Source: QFOX01 sp033763655 (GTDB lineage: Bacteria; Pseudomonadota; Alphaproteobacteria; Rickettsiales; UBA3002). From it: a stretch of DNA of 64,000 nt. The position numbers were made by a program, and so were the translations under genes. The stretch lies in NCBI GenBank assembly GCA_033763655.1, contig JANRKD010000026.1:62001-126000 (forward strand), read 5' to 3'. Positions within the stretch are counted from its first letter, which is position 1; each line of letters opens with the position of its first letter. The notes under the pieces are model-generated. The model was not told the origin of the DNA, searched no databases, and saw only the letters and a list, made by a program, of their open reading frames with translations. Shown piece after piece: positions 1 through 9,217 of this stretch.

Positions 1-907
1 CAAGGGCGCGACGCACCTCCTCGGCGAAGAAATCGGCGCGCGCCACCTCGTCCTTGTTGCGGCTGCGGGTGACCAGTAGCGAAGCCAGCGCCCGTTTTTC
101 CTCCGGCGCGTCGATGGCGCCGTCCTCGTGCATGCGACTAATGACGTAATTGCGCCGCTCCAGCGCACGCTGGTAATTTTTCGCCGGGTCGAAATAGGCG
201 GGCGCTTTGGGCAATGCGGCGAGGAACGCGGCCTCCTCGGTGGTCAATTGGTCGAGCGATTTATCGAAATAGGTGATGCTCGCCGCCGCGACGCCATAGG
301 TGCTCTGGCCGAGGTAAATCTCGTTGAGGTAGAGTTCGAGGATTTTTTCTTTGCTGTAAATTTTGCTGATACGGTAGGCGAGGATGGCCTCCTTGATTTT
401 GCGCTCGAAGGATTTTTCGGAGCTGAGCAGGAAGTTTTTTACCACCTGCTGCGTGATGGTCGAGCCACCGGCCAGCGAATGGCCCTTGCCGACATTGAGC
501 AGGTTATTTTTCATGGCGCGCAGCGTGCCGAAAAAATCCACCCCCTGATGGGAGTAGAAATTTTTGTCCTCCGCCGAAATAAACGCCTGCTGCACTGTTT
601 TTGGAATGGCCGAAAGCGGCAGGAAGAAGCGTTTTTCCTTGGCATATTCCGCCAGCAATTTTCCATCCGCCGCATAAAGCCGCGTCACCACCGCCGGGTT
701 ATAATTGGCCAGTTGATCGGTCGAAGGCAGACTCGCGCTGTAATGCTGCACCACCAGCGCCACCGCAACCACCGAAAACACGAACCCGAGAAATACCATC
801 GCCGCCAGCCATTGCACCAGACGCAGCAGACGCGGCATAGACCGCCCTGCCCGCCGCGCGGAAGGCTCGGTAGTAGCGGTATCGTCGATGGGCGCGGGCT
901 GTGTCAT
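1..907 (-). CDS. mrcA: Penicillin-binding protein 1A, N-terminal part (cut by window edge)
   Basis: Bifunctional murein synthase of the inner membrane; only the first ~302 residues are present, because the gene runs off the left end. A short cytoplasmic tail is followed by one membrane helix (about residues 33-53) and then the GT51 glycosyltransferase domain. The GT51 signature EDKNFYSHQG is at 113-122, with the expected catalytic Glu113, and GGSTITQQ follows at 148-155. The transpeptidase domain lies outside the window. Start: ATG at 907, 15 bp after the stop of the amidase gene, so the two are very likely one operon. The family assignment is firm; class A PBP type 1A rather than another class A PBP rests on gene order and overall likeness. 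Confidence 0.93.
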   Translation of the reverse strand, partial: MTQPAPIDDTATTEPSARRAGRSMPRLLRLVQWLAAMVFLGFVFSVVAVALVVQHYSASLPSTDQLANYNPAVVTRLYAADGKLLAEYAKEKRFFLPLSAIPKTVQQAFISAEDKNFYSHQGVDFFGTLRAMKNNLLNVGKGHSLAGGSTITQQVVKNFLLSSEKSFERKIKEAILAYRISKIYSKEKILELYLNEIYLGQSTYGVAAASITYFDKSLDQLTTEEAAFLAALPKAPAYFDPAKNYQRALERRNYVISRMHEDGAIDAPEEKRALASLLVTRSRNKDEVARADFFAEEVRRAL

Positions 908-922
908 AACGAGGGGTTGGTG

Positions 923-2011
923 CTACTCCCCGGCGCGGAAACGGTCAATGCCCTTGACGATGGAACCAATCACCAGCGTGCGGTATTCCGGCGACAGCAG
1001 CAGGCGTTCGTCGGTGACGTTGCTTAAAAAGCCAATCTCGATAAGCACCGAGGGAATATCGGGCGCCTTAAGCACGCGGAAACCCGCAAAGCGGTGCGGT
1101 CTGGGCAGGCGGGTGATTTTGCCGTGCAGACTATCCACCACCGCGTCGGCAAGGAGAGCGGATTTGTTCATCGTCTCGCGCTGGGTGAGGTCGATAAGAA
1201 TGCTGGCCACGTCGGCATCGGTGGTGTTCAGGTCGATGCCGGGGATAATGTCGGATTTGTTTTCATGCTCGGCCAGCGCCGCAGCTTCATCGTCCGACGC
1301 TGTTTCCGACAGGGTGTAAATCGACAACCCCTGCGCCTCGGCGCGCGGGTTGGAATCGGCATGCAGGGAAATAAACAAATCGGCCTTGAGCTTCCTGGCA
1401 ATCGCCACGCGGTCGGGCAGGAGGATAAACCGGTCGTCGTCGCGGGTCAGCGCTACGCGATAACGGCCCGTTTTCAGCAACGCCTGCCGCAGGTAGCGCG
1501 CGTAATTCAGGGTGACTTCCTTCTCGTAGGTTTTGTGCAGACCAAGCGCCCCTGGATCCTGCCCGCCATGCCCGGCATCAATCACAATCAACGGCTTGGC
1601 GTTTATTTTTCGTGCGCCGCCCGAGATGGTGGCGGGGGTGATGGTGAGCACAAAAGATGTCCCGACCGCTTCACCCTGCGTCACGGTTGCAGGTGCCGTG
1701 AGGTCGAGGACGATACGCGATGTGGTCGGGTTGAATTGGCCAAAGCGTGCCGCCTTAACCAACCCGCCTGCATAATTTTTAGGCAACGCCAGTCTGGCTG
1801 CTTCGATTCTATCCACATCCACAACTACCCGGTACGGGTCAGAAAGCACAAAAGTTTTGTGTGGGTTAAGAGGGGCATTGCCGAGAAAGGTAATTGCCTC
1901 GGAGTCATCGCTCTTTATCTCGGCGCGCAGGCCGGTAATCGCCGTCGCGGACTGTGCCAGCGCTGGCAGCGCCATCAAAAGGCCAGCACTCACAATCAAA
2001 GGTTTCAGCAT
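923..2011 (-). CDS. amiC: N-acetylmuramoyl-L-alanine amidase (AMIN + Amidase_3)
   Basis: Periplasmic zinc amidase that cleaves the peptide from MurNAc, normally for daughter-cell separation. From the chosen ATG at 2011 the protein begins with a clean signal peptide ending ALPALAQ. An AMIN domain spans about residues 25-125 and an Amidase_3 domain about 140-360. Zinc and catalytic motifs are visible: DAGHGG (His148), YEKE (Glu163), SLHAD (His217) and the late IEIGFLSN with its catalytic Glu. In-frame ATGs at 2023 and 2059 would give longer N-termini; a GAGGGGG stretch lies close to the 2023 ATG, so the exact start is open. It lies upstream of mrcA in the same direction, a common pairing of cell-wall genes. 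Confidence 0.93.
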   Translation of the reverse strand: MLKPLIVSAGLLMALPALAQSATAITGLRAEIKSDDSEAITFLGNAPLNPHKTFVLSDPYRVVVDVDRIEAARLALPKNYAGGLVKAARFGQFNPTTSRIVLDLTAPATVTQGEAVGTSFVLTITPATISGGARKINAKPLIVIDAGHGGQDPGALGLHKTYEKEVTLNYARYLRQALLKTGRYRVALTRDDDRFILLPDRVAIARKLKADLFISLHADSNPRAEAQGLSIYTLSETASDDEAAALAEHENKSDIIPGIDLNTTDADVASILIDLTQRETMNKSALLADAVVDSLHGKITRLPRPHRFAGFRVLKAPDIPSVLIEIGFLSNVTDERLLLSPEYRTLVIGSIVKGIDRFRAGE

Positions 2012-2126
2012 GTCTCGTAACATGCCCCCTCTTAAGCCACGCACAGGATCTTTTTTCAACTTGATAAAACGTCAGCCAGCCTTTTTGCTGACACCCAGCA
2101 TCATATCTGAAAGCAAATAGATTGCT

Positions 2127-3617
2127 CTATTCTCTGCTGCCACCACGCTTTTGTTCATTCATGCGAGCATTCCATTGCTGCACCAACTCCTGAACATTGA
2201 TAGTGCGATCAAGATTCGTATCCTTAAGACTGGTAATACCGTTGGCTATGAGCACATCAGCAAGCTCTCGCGGCTCAATGACCCCGTCGTCGTTTTTATC
2301 CCAAAAGTTATATCCCTGAAGCTGCGACATAATGGGTTTAAGTTGGTTAACCAGAGCCATTTTCTTATTATCATCAAACAAACCACCTAATGTATTAATC
2401 GCGCTGTTAACCCTGCCCATTATTCCAGTTCGAGACTTAAGCATCACATATACTTCTCCATTCGTTTTTTGCTCCTTGGTAGGTAAATACTGGGATTCGC
2501 CAGAAGCATATTCCAAAGCTGTCCACCCGTGTTGACCAAGAATATCAGGATCCGCACCAGCAGCGAGAAGTCGAGCCACGACCTCTTTATGTTGACCTTG
2601 TGCAGCCACCATTAGTGGGGTAGCGCTTGCCGCAGTGCTGAATGTGCGCACACGAAAAGTATCATCTTGATAGACGAAATAACCCTTTGCATTCACATCC
2701 GCGCCGCCAGAGATGAATGCCTCAACGGCAGCTACATCACCCTCATAGCTCGCCGCTAGCAAAGGCGAGGTTTCTGCCAATTTTCTTTCATCTTCCCAAC
2801 CAAGAGAATCTTGTTTTTGGTCACGCAATTCTTGGCCACTTTCTTTGTCCAATTTCCTTCTTAAATCAGGCGCAAGTGTCATATTACCTGAACGGGCGTG
2901 ATGCATGCCGCTGCCCACATCCATCCCATTCTTTGGTACTGCAAAAAAACCAGCGAACACGTAGTTATTCAAATCCATCTGCAATGGATCCGTAATCAAT
3001 TTGTTCGAGAAATCACGATTAGTGACCGGCAAAAAACTCTGCTTATGTGAAAATCCACCCTGCTGGTTCTGACGGACAAAGTGAAAATCAAACGCATTAC
3101 TGTAGTTATGATTAATATCTTGAGGGCGCACATACATCGCCATTAAGTAATGGCTGCTGCGCAAACCATTTTGTGCCCAATGCTTTAATTCATTGGGTTC
3201 GATATAGTGGGCACCATCTTTTTCTACACCTCCTATAAGCGCAGGAATATAGCGACCCAAATCTTTATTAGTTCCTCGAATGGGCGTATTGTCAGGCATT
3301 GCTGGACTGCTGGCACTTCCAACATAATCTAAATCATTCACTGCATAATCATAACAGTTTGAATCAATTTCGAATGGCAAGGTTTCCTTTGGATTATAGG
3401 CTGGTGCGTTGGGATTTGCAGTCCGAATGAAGCGCTGATAGCTATCTTGGCCTCCCATCGCTTTGATATAGGCCTCTTTCAACCCATCCAACCGCTTCAA
3501 CGCTGGAAAGCGCGCCACCTCTCGGTCGCGCCTTTCTGAGTCTGCGCGAACGGGATCCTCTAATGCCATGGCTAGATATCGATCAAAGTGATCATCTTCT
3601 GTTCTTTTACCTGCCAT
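2127..3617 (-). CDS. Ankyrin-repeat / EF-hand protein with possible cysteine-peptidase-like N-terminal region
   Basis: 496 residues, no signal peptide or membrane segment seen. Residues ~80-230 contain NCYDYAV (Cys88), DFHFVRQ (His179) and GGFSHK (His191). This Cys...His order recalls NCYAYA/WSHKPG proteins of unknown function and could be a papain/NlpC-like fold; that is inference. Two ankyrin repeats follow (about 283-312 and 332-362, each ending GADVN or GADPD). The C-terminus has two EF-hand loops: a canonical one at 440-451 (Asp440, Asn442, Asp444, Gly445, Glu451) and a degenerate one at 466-477. Base composition is clearly AT-richer than the flanking amiC and rne genes, and those two are usually close neighbours, so this looks like an acquired gene. 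Function unknown; a secreted or injected effector is one possibility. Confidence 0.85.
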   Translation of the reverse strand: MAGKRTEDDHFDRYLAMALEDPVRADSERRDREVARFPALKRLDGLKEAYIKAMGGQDSYQRFIRTANPNAPAYNPKETLPFEIDSNCYDYAVNDLDYVGSASSPAMPDNTPIRGTNKDLGRYIPALIGGVEKDGAHYIEPNELKHWAQNGLRSSHYLMAMYVRPQDINHNYSNAFDFHFVRQNQQGGFSHKQSFLPVTNRDFSNKLITDPLQMDLNNYVFAGFFAVPKNGMDVGSGMHHARSGNMTLAPDLRRKLDKESGQELRDQKQDSLGWEDERKLAETSPLLAASYEGDVAAVEAFISGGADVNAKGYFVYQDDTFRVRTFSTAASATPLMVAAQGQHKEVVARLLAAGADPDILGQHGWTALEYASGESQYLPTKEQKTNGEVYVMLKSRTGIMGRVNSAINTLGGLFDDNKKMALVNQLKPIMSQLQGYNFWDKNDDGVIEPRELADVLIANGITSLKDTNLDRTINVQELVQQWNARMNEQKRGGSRE

Positions 3618-4064
3618 AACTAAATAAACCTTTGGGACACTATCTTCAATTGTATCATACCAATACTTAATAATTGGTTAGCTCTGTGCCACAAATCCAC
3701 TTGCCCCCTTCATCCATCCCCCCTATACTCCCCGTGCGAAACGAAATTCGGTTGCGGCCTGAGCATGCATAGACATGACCCATCAGGGAGCGCAGCAGGG
3801 TATGATTAACATTTAATTGAAAGTGCGCGTCTGCGCGTGACCATGGTCTCACTCGGAAATACCACAAAAAACCCCTCAGCTTCGGTGCGGCAACCCGCCC
3901 GTGATGGCTTTTTTGATTGGGCAACTCTTGAACCTGCATGCGGGCCTGCCCGTGTGCTGCCTCTCTTTTGGAGTGCGATAGCAGCCTAACGCTGTCGCGC
4001 CGCTTTACGCGGCTTTAATCCGGTTGGCACCTGTCGTCGCATACGCGCGTAACAGGAGAACCTT
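3618..4064 (+). other. 447-bp gap; presumed long 5' leader of rne
   Basis: No convincing gene. A 90-codon minus-strand frame (3667-3939) has no family likeness and is probably chance. The stretch holds several short inverted repeats, for example GCCGC-N5-GCGGC near 4000-4014 and CGGGCCTGCCCG near 3943. A good ribosome site (AGGAGA) stands just before the rne ATG. RNase E mRNAs often have long structured leaders through which the enzyme controls its own mRNA; whether that applies here is not shown. Confidence 0.4.
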
Positions 4065-6863
4065 ATGACCAAACGCATGCTGATTGATGCGGCCCACGCC
4101 GATGAAACCCGCGTCGTGCTGCTCGATAACGATCAGGTCTATGATTACGACTTTGTCACCTCGTCGAAAACCCAGAACAAGGGCAATATCTACCTCGCGA
4201 AAATCACTCGCGTCGAGCCGTCGCTGCAGGCGGCCTTCGTCGAATATGGCGGCGGCAAACAGGGCTTTCTGCCCTTTTCCGAGATTCACCCGGACTATTA
4301 CCAGTTGCCGCAGAACGACAAACAGAAGCTGCTGGAAGAGCAAATCGCCGAGGCCGAAGCCGAGGAAGCCGCCGAGGATGAAGCCTTCGAGCGCGAGCAG
4401 GCCGCCCGCGAATCGCGGCGCCGTGGCCGTGGCGGCAATGCCGACAACGAAACCGACAGCGACGACGATGATTTCGCCGCCGACGACGAATTAACCGCGA
4501 GCGACAACCAATCCACCACCGAAACGCTGGTGGCGGTGGGCGAACTGGCCGCGCCGGATTCCGCCGTCGAAAGCGCGATGGGCGATTTGCCGCCGGTCGA
4601 GGTGCCTGCCCACAGCTTCGACATGGCCTCAGGCAACGCCGCCTACGCGGTGGAACCGCTGAACGCCGAAAGCTTCGCCGTGCATTCCGACCCCCTGCCC
4701 GAGGAAAATTTCGCCGCCGACGAGCTCAACACCGAAGCCACCACCGCCGAAGAAGGCAACGGCGCCGAGACCACCGCCGAAGACAGCGAGGAAACCCGCA
4801 GCCGTGGCAACCGTGGCGGGCGCACCGCCTTCCATCGCCGTTACCGCATCCAGGAAGTCATCAAACGCAACCAGATTGTGCTGGTGCAGGTGATTAAGGA
4901 AGAGCGCGGCAACAAAGGCTGCTCGCTGACCACCTTCATTTCGCTGGCGGGCCGCGCCGCCGTGCTGATGCCCAACTCGCCCAAGGGCGGCGGTATCAGC
5001 CGCAAAATCACCGACCGCGAAACCCGCAGGCGCCTGAAAGAAGTCGCCTCCGAAATGCGCACCCACAAAGGCATGAGCGTCATCATCCGCACCGCCGGCA
5101 TCGACCGCACCAAGGCCGAAATCCGCCGCGACTACGAATACCTCGTCAAACTGTGGAACCAGATCCGCGAGCAGACCCTCGCCTCAAGTGCGCCTGCCCT
5201 CATTTACGAGGAAGGCAACCTCATCAAGCGTTCGCTGCGCGACCTTTACACCAACGACGTCGAGGAAGTGATTGTCGAGGGCGAGGAAGGCTACAATGAG
5301 GCCAAAGATTTCATGCGCATGCTGATGCCGAGCAACGCCGCGCGCGTAAAACTCTATAAGGAATCGATGCCGCTCTTCTCGTTTGCCGGGGTCGAAGACC
5401 AGCTTTCGGGCATGACCGATCCGCAGGTGCGCCTGCCCTCAGGCGGCTATCTCGTCATCCACCCGACCGAGGCGCTGATTTCCATCGACGTCAACTCCGG
5501 CCGCTCGACCACCGAGCGCAATGTCGAGGAAACGGCGATTAAAACCAATATCGAAGCGGCGATGGAAATTGGCCGTCAGCTTCGCCTGCGCGACCTTGCC
5601 GGGCTGATTGTCATCGATTTCATCGACATGGGCTACGGCAAAAACCGCAAGCAGGTCGAACGGGCGATGAAAGACGCGCTGAAGGCCGACCGCGCCAAAA
5701 TCCAGGTGGGCCGCATCAGCAGCTTCGGCCTGATGGAACTGTCGCGCCAGCGCCTGCGTCCCTCAATTTCCGAGGCGATGGGCGTGATGTGCCCGCATTG
5801 CCGTGGCACGGGCTACATCCACTCGGTCGAAACCGTCGGCATCAACATTATCCGCATCCTCGAAAAAGAGGCGGCGACCGGCGAGTATGTTGCCTTGCGC
5901 ATCACCACCCATCCCGAAGCGGCCCTCTACCTGCTCAACGACAAGCGCGCCTCGCTGCAGGCACTCGAACAGCGCTACAATGTCACCGTCGCGGTGCTGA
6001 TGGATGCCAGCATCATCACCGGCAACCACCGGCTGATTAAGATCACGGCAGAAGGCAGGGAAATCACCCACGATAACAGCGCCGCCAGCCAGCAGAACCA
6101 ACGGGGCGGGCGCGGTGGCGCACGCCGGGGCCGCCGGGGTGGCCGCGACGGGCAATCGGGCCATGTCATCAACTTCGACCGCGCCGTGATTACCGCGCCC
6201 GAGGATGAGCAGTATGTCAGCGACTCCGTCAACCCCGATGACGACGAAATCATCGGCGTGGCGCCAAGCGAGGGCAATGTCGAGTTCGCCCCGCGTGAAC
6301 CACGCACCCCGCGCGAACCGCGCCGTGAACGCGGCGAACGTAGCGAGCGTGGCGGGCGCGATCGTAACCGTAACCGCAACCGTGGCGACCGCCCGGACCG
6401 CACCCCGCGCGACCCGGCACAGGTAGCCGCCGCCATCGAGGGTGGCGAAACGCAGGACGCCGCCCCCGTCGAGCTGGATGAAAACGGCCAGCCGCGCGAG
6501 CGTGGCGACCGTAACCGCCGCCGTGGCCGCCGGGGTGGCCGCAACCGCGCCCGCACCGACCGTCCGCGCCGCGAGGATGGCAGCATCGGCAATCCGATCC
6601 GAACGAGCGACGCAACCGCCGACACCGCCACGGATGCCGCCCCACGCCCGACGCGCGAAAGCGAGCCGCGCAACAGCTACGAACCCGCCGCCGCCAGCTA
6701 CAGTTCGGCATCGGAACCCGCAGCACGCCCGGCCTCGATTATCCCGCTGAGCGAAAAACAGACCAACCCGGCTGCCATCGCCTCGCCGATTATTTCGCAT
6801 TCCAGCGGCGAGGGTGACAAAGCTAAACGCAAAGGCTGGTGGAGCCGCGTGCTGGAGAATTAA
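4065..6863 (+). CDS. rne: Ribonuclease E (endoribonuclease, degradosome scaffold)
   Basis: Main single-strand endoribonuclease for mRNA decay and for rRNA and tRNA processing. 932 residues. The N-terminal S1 domain is split: it begins at about residues 36-84 and resumes near 257, with a ~170-residue acidic, low-complexity insert between (Asp/Glu-rich, a feature of alphaproteobacterial RNase E). The DNase I-like catalytic core is intact: Asp475 (in IDVNSG) and Asp518 (in VIDFID) correspond to E. coli Asp303 and Asp346. The zinc-link CPHC is at 576-579. The C-terminal third is disordered and Arg/Gly-rich, as expected for RNA and partner binding, and ends KGWWSRVLEN. A strong ribosome site (AGGAGA) fixes the ATG start. 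Confidence 0.97.
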   Translation: MTKRMLIDAAHADETRVVLLDNDQVYDYDFVTSSKTQNKGNIYLAKITRVEPSLQAAFVEYGGGKQGFLPFSEIHPDYYQLPQNDKQKLLEEQIAEAEAEEAAEDEAFEREQAARESRRRGRGGNADNETDSDDDDFAADDELTASDNQSTTETLVAVGELAAPDSAVESAMGDLPPVEVPAHSFDMASGNAAYAVEPLNAESFAVHSDPLPEENFAADELNTEATTAEEGNGAETTAEDSEETRSRGNRGGRTAFHRRYRIQEVIKRNQIVLVQVIKEERGNKGCSLTTFISLAGRAAVLMPNSPKGGGISRKITDRETRRRLKEVASEMRTHKGMSVIIRTAGIDRTKAEIRRDYEYLVKLWNQIREQTLASSAPALIYEEGNLIKRSLRDLYTNDVEEVIVEGEEGYNEAKDFMRMLMPSNAARVKLYKESMPLFSFAGVEDQLSGMTDPQVRLPSGGYLVIHPTEALISIDVNSGRSTTERNVEETAIKTNIEAAMEIGRQLRLRDLAGLIVIDFIDMGYGKNRKQVERAMKDALKADRAKIQVGRISSFGLMELSRQRLRPSISEAMGVMCPHCRGTGYIHSVETVGINIIRILEKEAATGEYVALRITTHPEAALYLLNDKRASLQALEQRYNVTVAVLMDASIITGNHRLIKITAEGREITHDNSAASQQNQRGGRGGARRGRRGGRDGQSGHVINFDRAVITAPEDEQYVSDSVNPDDDEIIGVAPSEGNVEFAPREPRTPREPRRERGERSERGGRDRNRNRNRGDRPDRTPRDPAQVAAAIEGGETQDAAPVELDENGQPRERGDRNRRRGRRGGRNRARTDRPRREDGSIGNPIRTSDATADTATDAAPRPTRESEPRNSYEPAAASYSSASEPAARPASIIPLSEKQTNPAAIASPIISHSSGEGDKAKRKGWWSRVLEN

Positions 6864-6887
6864 CCGGCGCGTCGCGTGCGGCCGTGA

Positions 6888-8318
6888 ATGACGAGTAGTG
6901 AGTGGTGCATGCGTTATCGCCGTGGCCCATACCCAAAAAGTAAGGCGCGCCCGCGTACCGGGGGCGCAGCGCCTGCCGTACTGCGCCGTTTTATGGCATT
7001 GGCCGCCGCGCTGATCCTGCCGCTTTCGGCGCAGGCGGGGCTGATTCGTGATGCCGAAATCGAAACCACCCTGCAAACTTACGCCCGGCCCATTTTCCGG
7101 GCGGCGGATATCGACCCTGAGAGCGTGCGGATTTTTATCGTCAGCAACCCTGAGGTGAATGCCTATGTGGCGGGTGGCCTCAATATCTTCATCCATACCG
7201 GATTAATCCGCGAGGCAAAAACTCCCGGCATGCTGATTGGCGTCATCGCCCACGAGACCGGGCACATCGCGGGCGCGCATCTGTCGCAATTCCGGGAGAA
7301 AGCCAACCGCGCCTCGATTGGCAACGTCATCGGCCTCATCCTCGGCGCGGCGGCAGCGGTCGGCGGCTCCAGCCAGGCGGGGGCGGGCATCATTGCTGGC
7401 AGCCAGAACATGGCCGGGCGCAGTTTCCTGAGCGACATCCGCCGCAACGAGCAATCCGCCGATCAGGCCGCCCTCACCTTCCTCGATGCCAACGCAATTT
7501 CCTCCAGCGGCATGCTCAGCATGTTCGAGACCCTGCGCCGCCGCGACAGTGGCCTCGCCATCCGCGATAAATACCTCCTCAGCCACCCGCTTAACAGCGA
7601 ACGCATCGCCGCCATGCGCAACCATATCGCGGAATCGTCCATCCCGACCGATCAGGTGCCCTCGGGGTTTGCGGCCTTACACGCGCGCATGCTTGCAAAA
7701 CTCGTCGCCTTCATCGAGCCTTACGACGTTACCCTCACCCTCTATCCGCCGGGCGATGGCTCCGTGGCCGGGCGCTATGCCCGCGCCATCGCCGAGTTCC
7801 GTCGGAGCCGTTTTCCCGCCGCGCTGGCAGGCATCAACGGCCTCATCAGGGATTACCCGGCCGACGCGTTTTTCTATGACACCAAAGGCCAGATTTTATT
7901 TGAAAACGGCAAGCTCGATGCCGCCGCCGCTGCCTATGCCAAGGCCAACAGCCTCGCGCCCGGTTCGGCCCTCATCGCCACCGAGTATGCAAAAACCCTG
8001 ATTGCGCAGCAAAAACCCGAGCAGCTCAGCCATGCCATCGCCCTGCTTGAACGCTCGCGCGAGATCGACGACAGCTACGACGTCACCTGGCGTCAGTTCG
8101 CCCTCGCCTATGGCCGGCAAGGCAGGCTGGGGCTTTCTTACGCCGCACTGGCCGAGGAAGCGGCGCTCGCGGGCGATTACGAAACCGTGCTGCAACATGT
8201 CGCGCGCGCGCGGCGCGATGCGGGCAACGACACCGCGCTCATCCTGCAGCTTGACGACCTCACGCGCGAAGCAAAAGCACAGCTTGAGAAAAAGAAAGAC
8301 GCCGAATCTACCTTCTAA
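6888..8318 (+). CDS. M48 family metalloprotease with TPR domain (BepA-like)
   Basis: Predicted periplasmic zinc protease; BepA-type enzymes clear misfolded outer-membrane proteins. In the full frame the HExxH motif is HETGH at 122-126, and the third ligand is probably Glu188 in NEQSADQAA. Residues ~290-460 form TPR-like helical repeats. A hydrophobic export segment (MALAAALILPLSAQA) begins at residue 36. The true start is uncertain: ATGs at 6888, 6909 and 6993 are in frame, and the last gives the neatest signal peptide but no clear ribosome site. It lies 24 bp after rne, with a DsbA-like gene next, suggesting a shared envelope-quality-control transcript. Confidence 0.9.
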   Translation: MTSSEWCMRYRRGPYPKSKARPRTGGAAPAVLRRFMALAAALILPLSAQAGLIRDAEIETTLQTYARPIFRAADIDPESVRIFIVSNPEVNAYVAGGLNIFIHTGLIREAKTPGMLIGVIAHETGHIAGAHLSQFREKANRASIGNVIGLILGAAAAVGGSSQAGAGIIAGSQNMAGRSFLSDIRRNEQSADQAALTFLDANAISSSGMLSMFETLRRRDSGLAIRDKYLLSHPLNSERIAAMRNHIAESSIPTDQVPSGFAALHARMLAKLVAFIEPYDVTLTLYPPGDGSVAGRYARAIAEFRRSRFPAALAGINGLIRDYPADAFFYDTKGQILFENGKLDAAAAAYAKANSLAPGSALIATEYAKTLIAQQKPEQLSHAIALLERSREIDDSYDVTWRQFALAYGRQGRLGLSYAALAEEAALAGDYETVLQHVARARRDAGNDTALILQLDDLTREAKAQLEKKKDAESTF

Positions 8319-8384
8319 CAGGTTTTTTACTTGCCATTACACGGCGCACACGCACAATGGCGGCAATCACAGGGAGAACGTCAC

Positions 8385-9155
8385 ATGCGATACACACAAC
8401 TGGTCATTGGGTTTCTGGTCGGCACCGCGCTGGGTGGTTCGGTCATTGCCGGCACGGGAATCGCGCCCACCGGCGCAGGCGCGACCGCGACCGACAGCGA
8501 ATCCATCAAGAAAATCGTGCGCGAAGTCATCGCGCAGGAACCGCAATTGATTCTCGACTCGGTGCAAAAATTTCAGGTGGAAGAACAGAAAAAGCAATCC
8601 GCCGACGCCGGGCAGGCCCTGAATGACAAGGACGTCTACGACAAACTCTACAATAACCCGAACACTGCCAGCTACGGACCGAAAGACACCAAGCATGTGG
8701 TGGTGGAGTTCTTCGATTACAACTGCCCCGTCTGCAAGGTGATGTTCAAAAGCCTCGATACGCTGGCGAAAAAAGACAAAACCCTGCGCATCCTTTTTGT
8801 CGAATACCCGATTTTCGGCGCGGTTTCAGATATGAACTCGAAACTCGGCCTCGCGGTTCACCGCCTCCACCCCGAGAAATACTACGCCTTCCACGAGAAA
8901 ATGATGGGCGTCGAAGGCCATGGCCCCGGCAATAACGAGCCAACCCTCGCCTTCATCAAAGAGCTGGGAATGGATGTGGAGAAGGTGAAAGCCGAAGCCA
9001 ATAGCCCGGAAGTTGCCGCCATCCTCGACGACAACCGCAAGCTCGGCGCGAAACTGCATGTGCAGGGCACGCCGTTGCTGGTTATCGGCGGGGAAATCAT
9101 CCCGCATGCGATGGGGCTGGAAGAGCTGGAAAGCCGCGTCAACGCCATCAAGTAG
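8385..9155 (+). CDS. DsbA-family thioredoxin-like protein (Com1/ScsC-like)
   Basis: Predicted periplasmic disulfide oxidase or isomerase, 256 residues. A signal peptide or N-terminal anchor (about 1-24) is followed by a helical linker (about 38-95). The thioredoxin fold carries the CPVC active site at 114-117 (EFFDYNCPVCK) and the cis-proline loop QGTPLL near the C-terminus. The long helical N-terminal extension resembles multimerising ScsC/Com1 proteins. The start is set by GGGAGA a few bases before ATG 8385; the frame is open further upstream without a ribosome site. A second DsbA-like gene lies at 18500. Confidence 0.9.
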   Translation: MRYTQLVIGFLVGTALGGSVIAGTGIAPTGAGATATDSESIKKIVREVIAQEPQLILDSVQKFQVEEQKKQSADAGQALNDKDVYDKLYNNPNTASYGPKDTKHVVVEFFDYNCPVCKVMFKSLDTLAKKDKTLRILFVEYPIFGAVSDMNSKLGLAVHRLHPEKYYAFHEKMMGVEGHGPGNNEPTLAFIKELGMDVEKVKAEANSPEVAAILDDNRKLGAKLHVQGTPLLVIGGEIIPHAMGLEELESRVNAIK

Positions 9156-9180
9156 GCGGAGGCGGCAGCACAACCTACCA

Positions 9181-9216
9181 AAGGGAGCACAATAAGCTTA
9201 TTGTGCTCCCTTTTTT
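9181..9216 (+). terminator. Rho-independent terminator, perfect 32-nt palindrome
   Basis: A perfect palindrome centred on AAGCTT with arms AAGGGAGCACAATAAG, followed by six T. It closes the DsbA-like gene and sits between two converging genes. It belongs to a hairpin family found at three more places in the window (12277, 25112, 37312). Confidence 0.93.
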
Positions 9217-9217
9217 A

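Noticed and set aside
3667..3939. 90-codon minus-strand frame upstream of rne
   Set aside because: No family likeness, odd composition and it lies in the presumed rne leader; probably chance.
5763..7196. 477-codon minus-strand frame opposite rne
   Set aside because: Mirror of GC-rich rne codons; product is Arg/Ala/Gly biased with no motif, and rne itself is certain.
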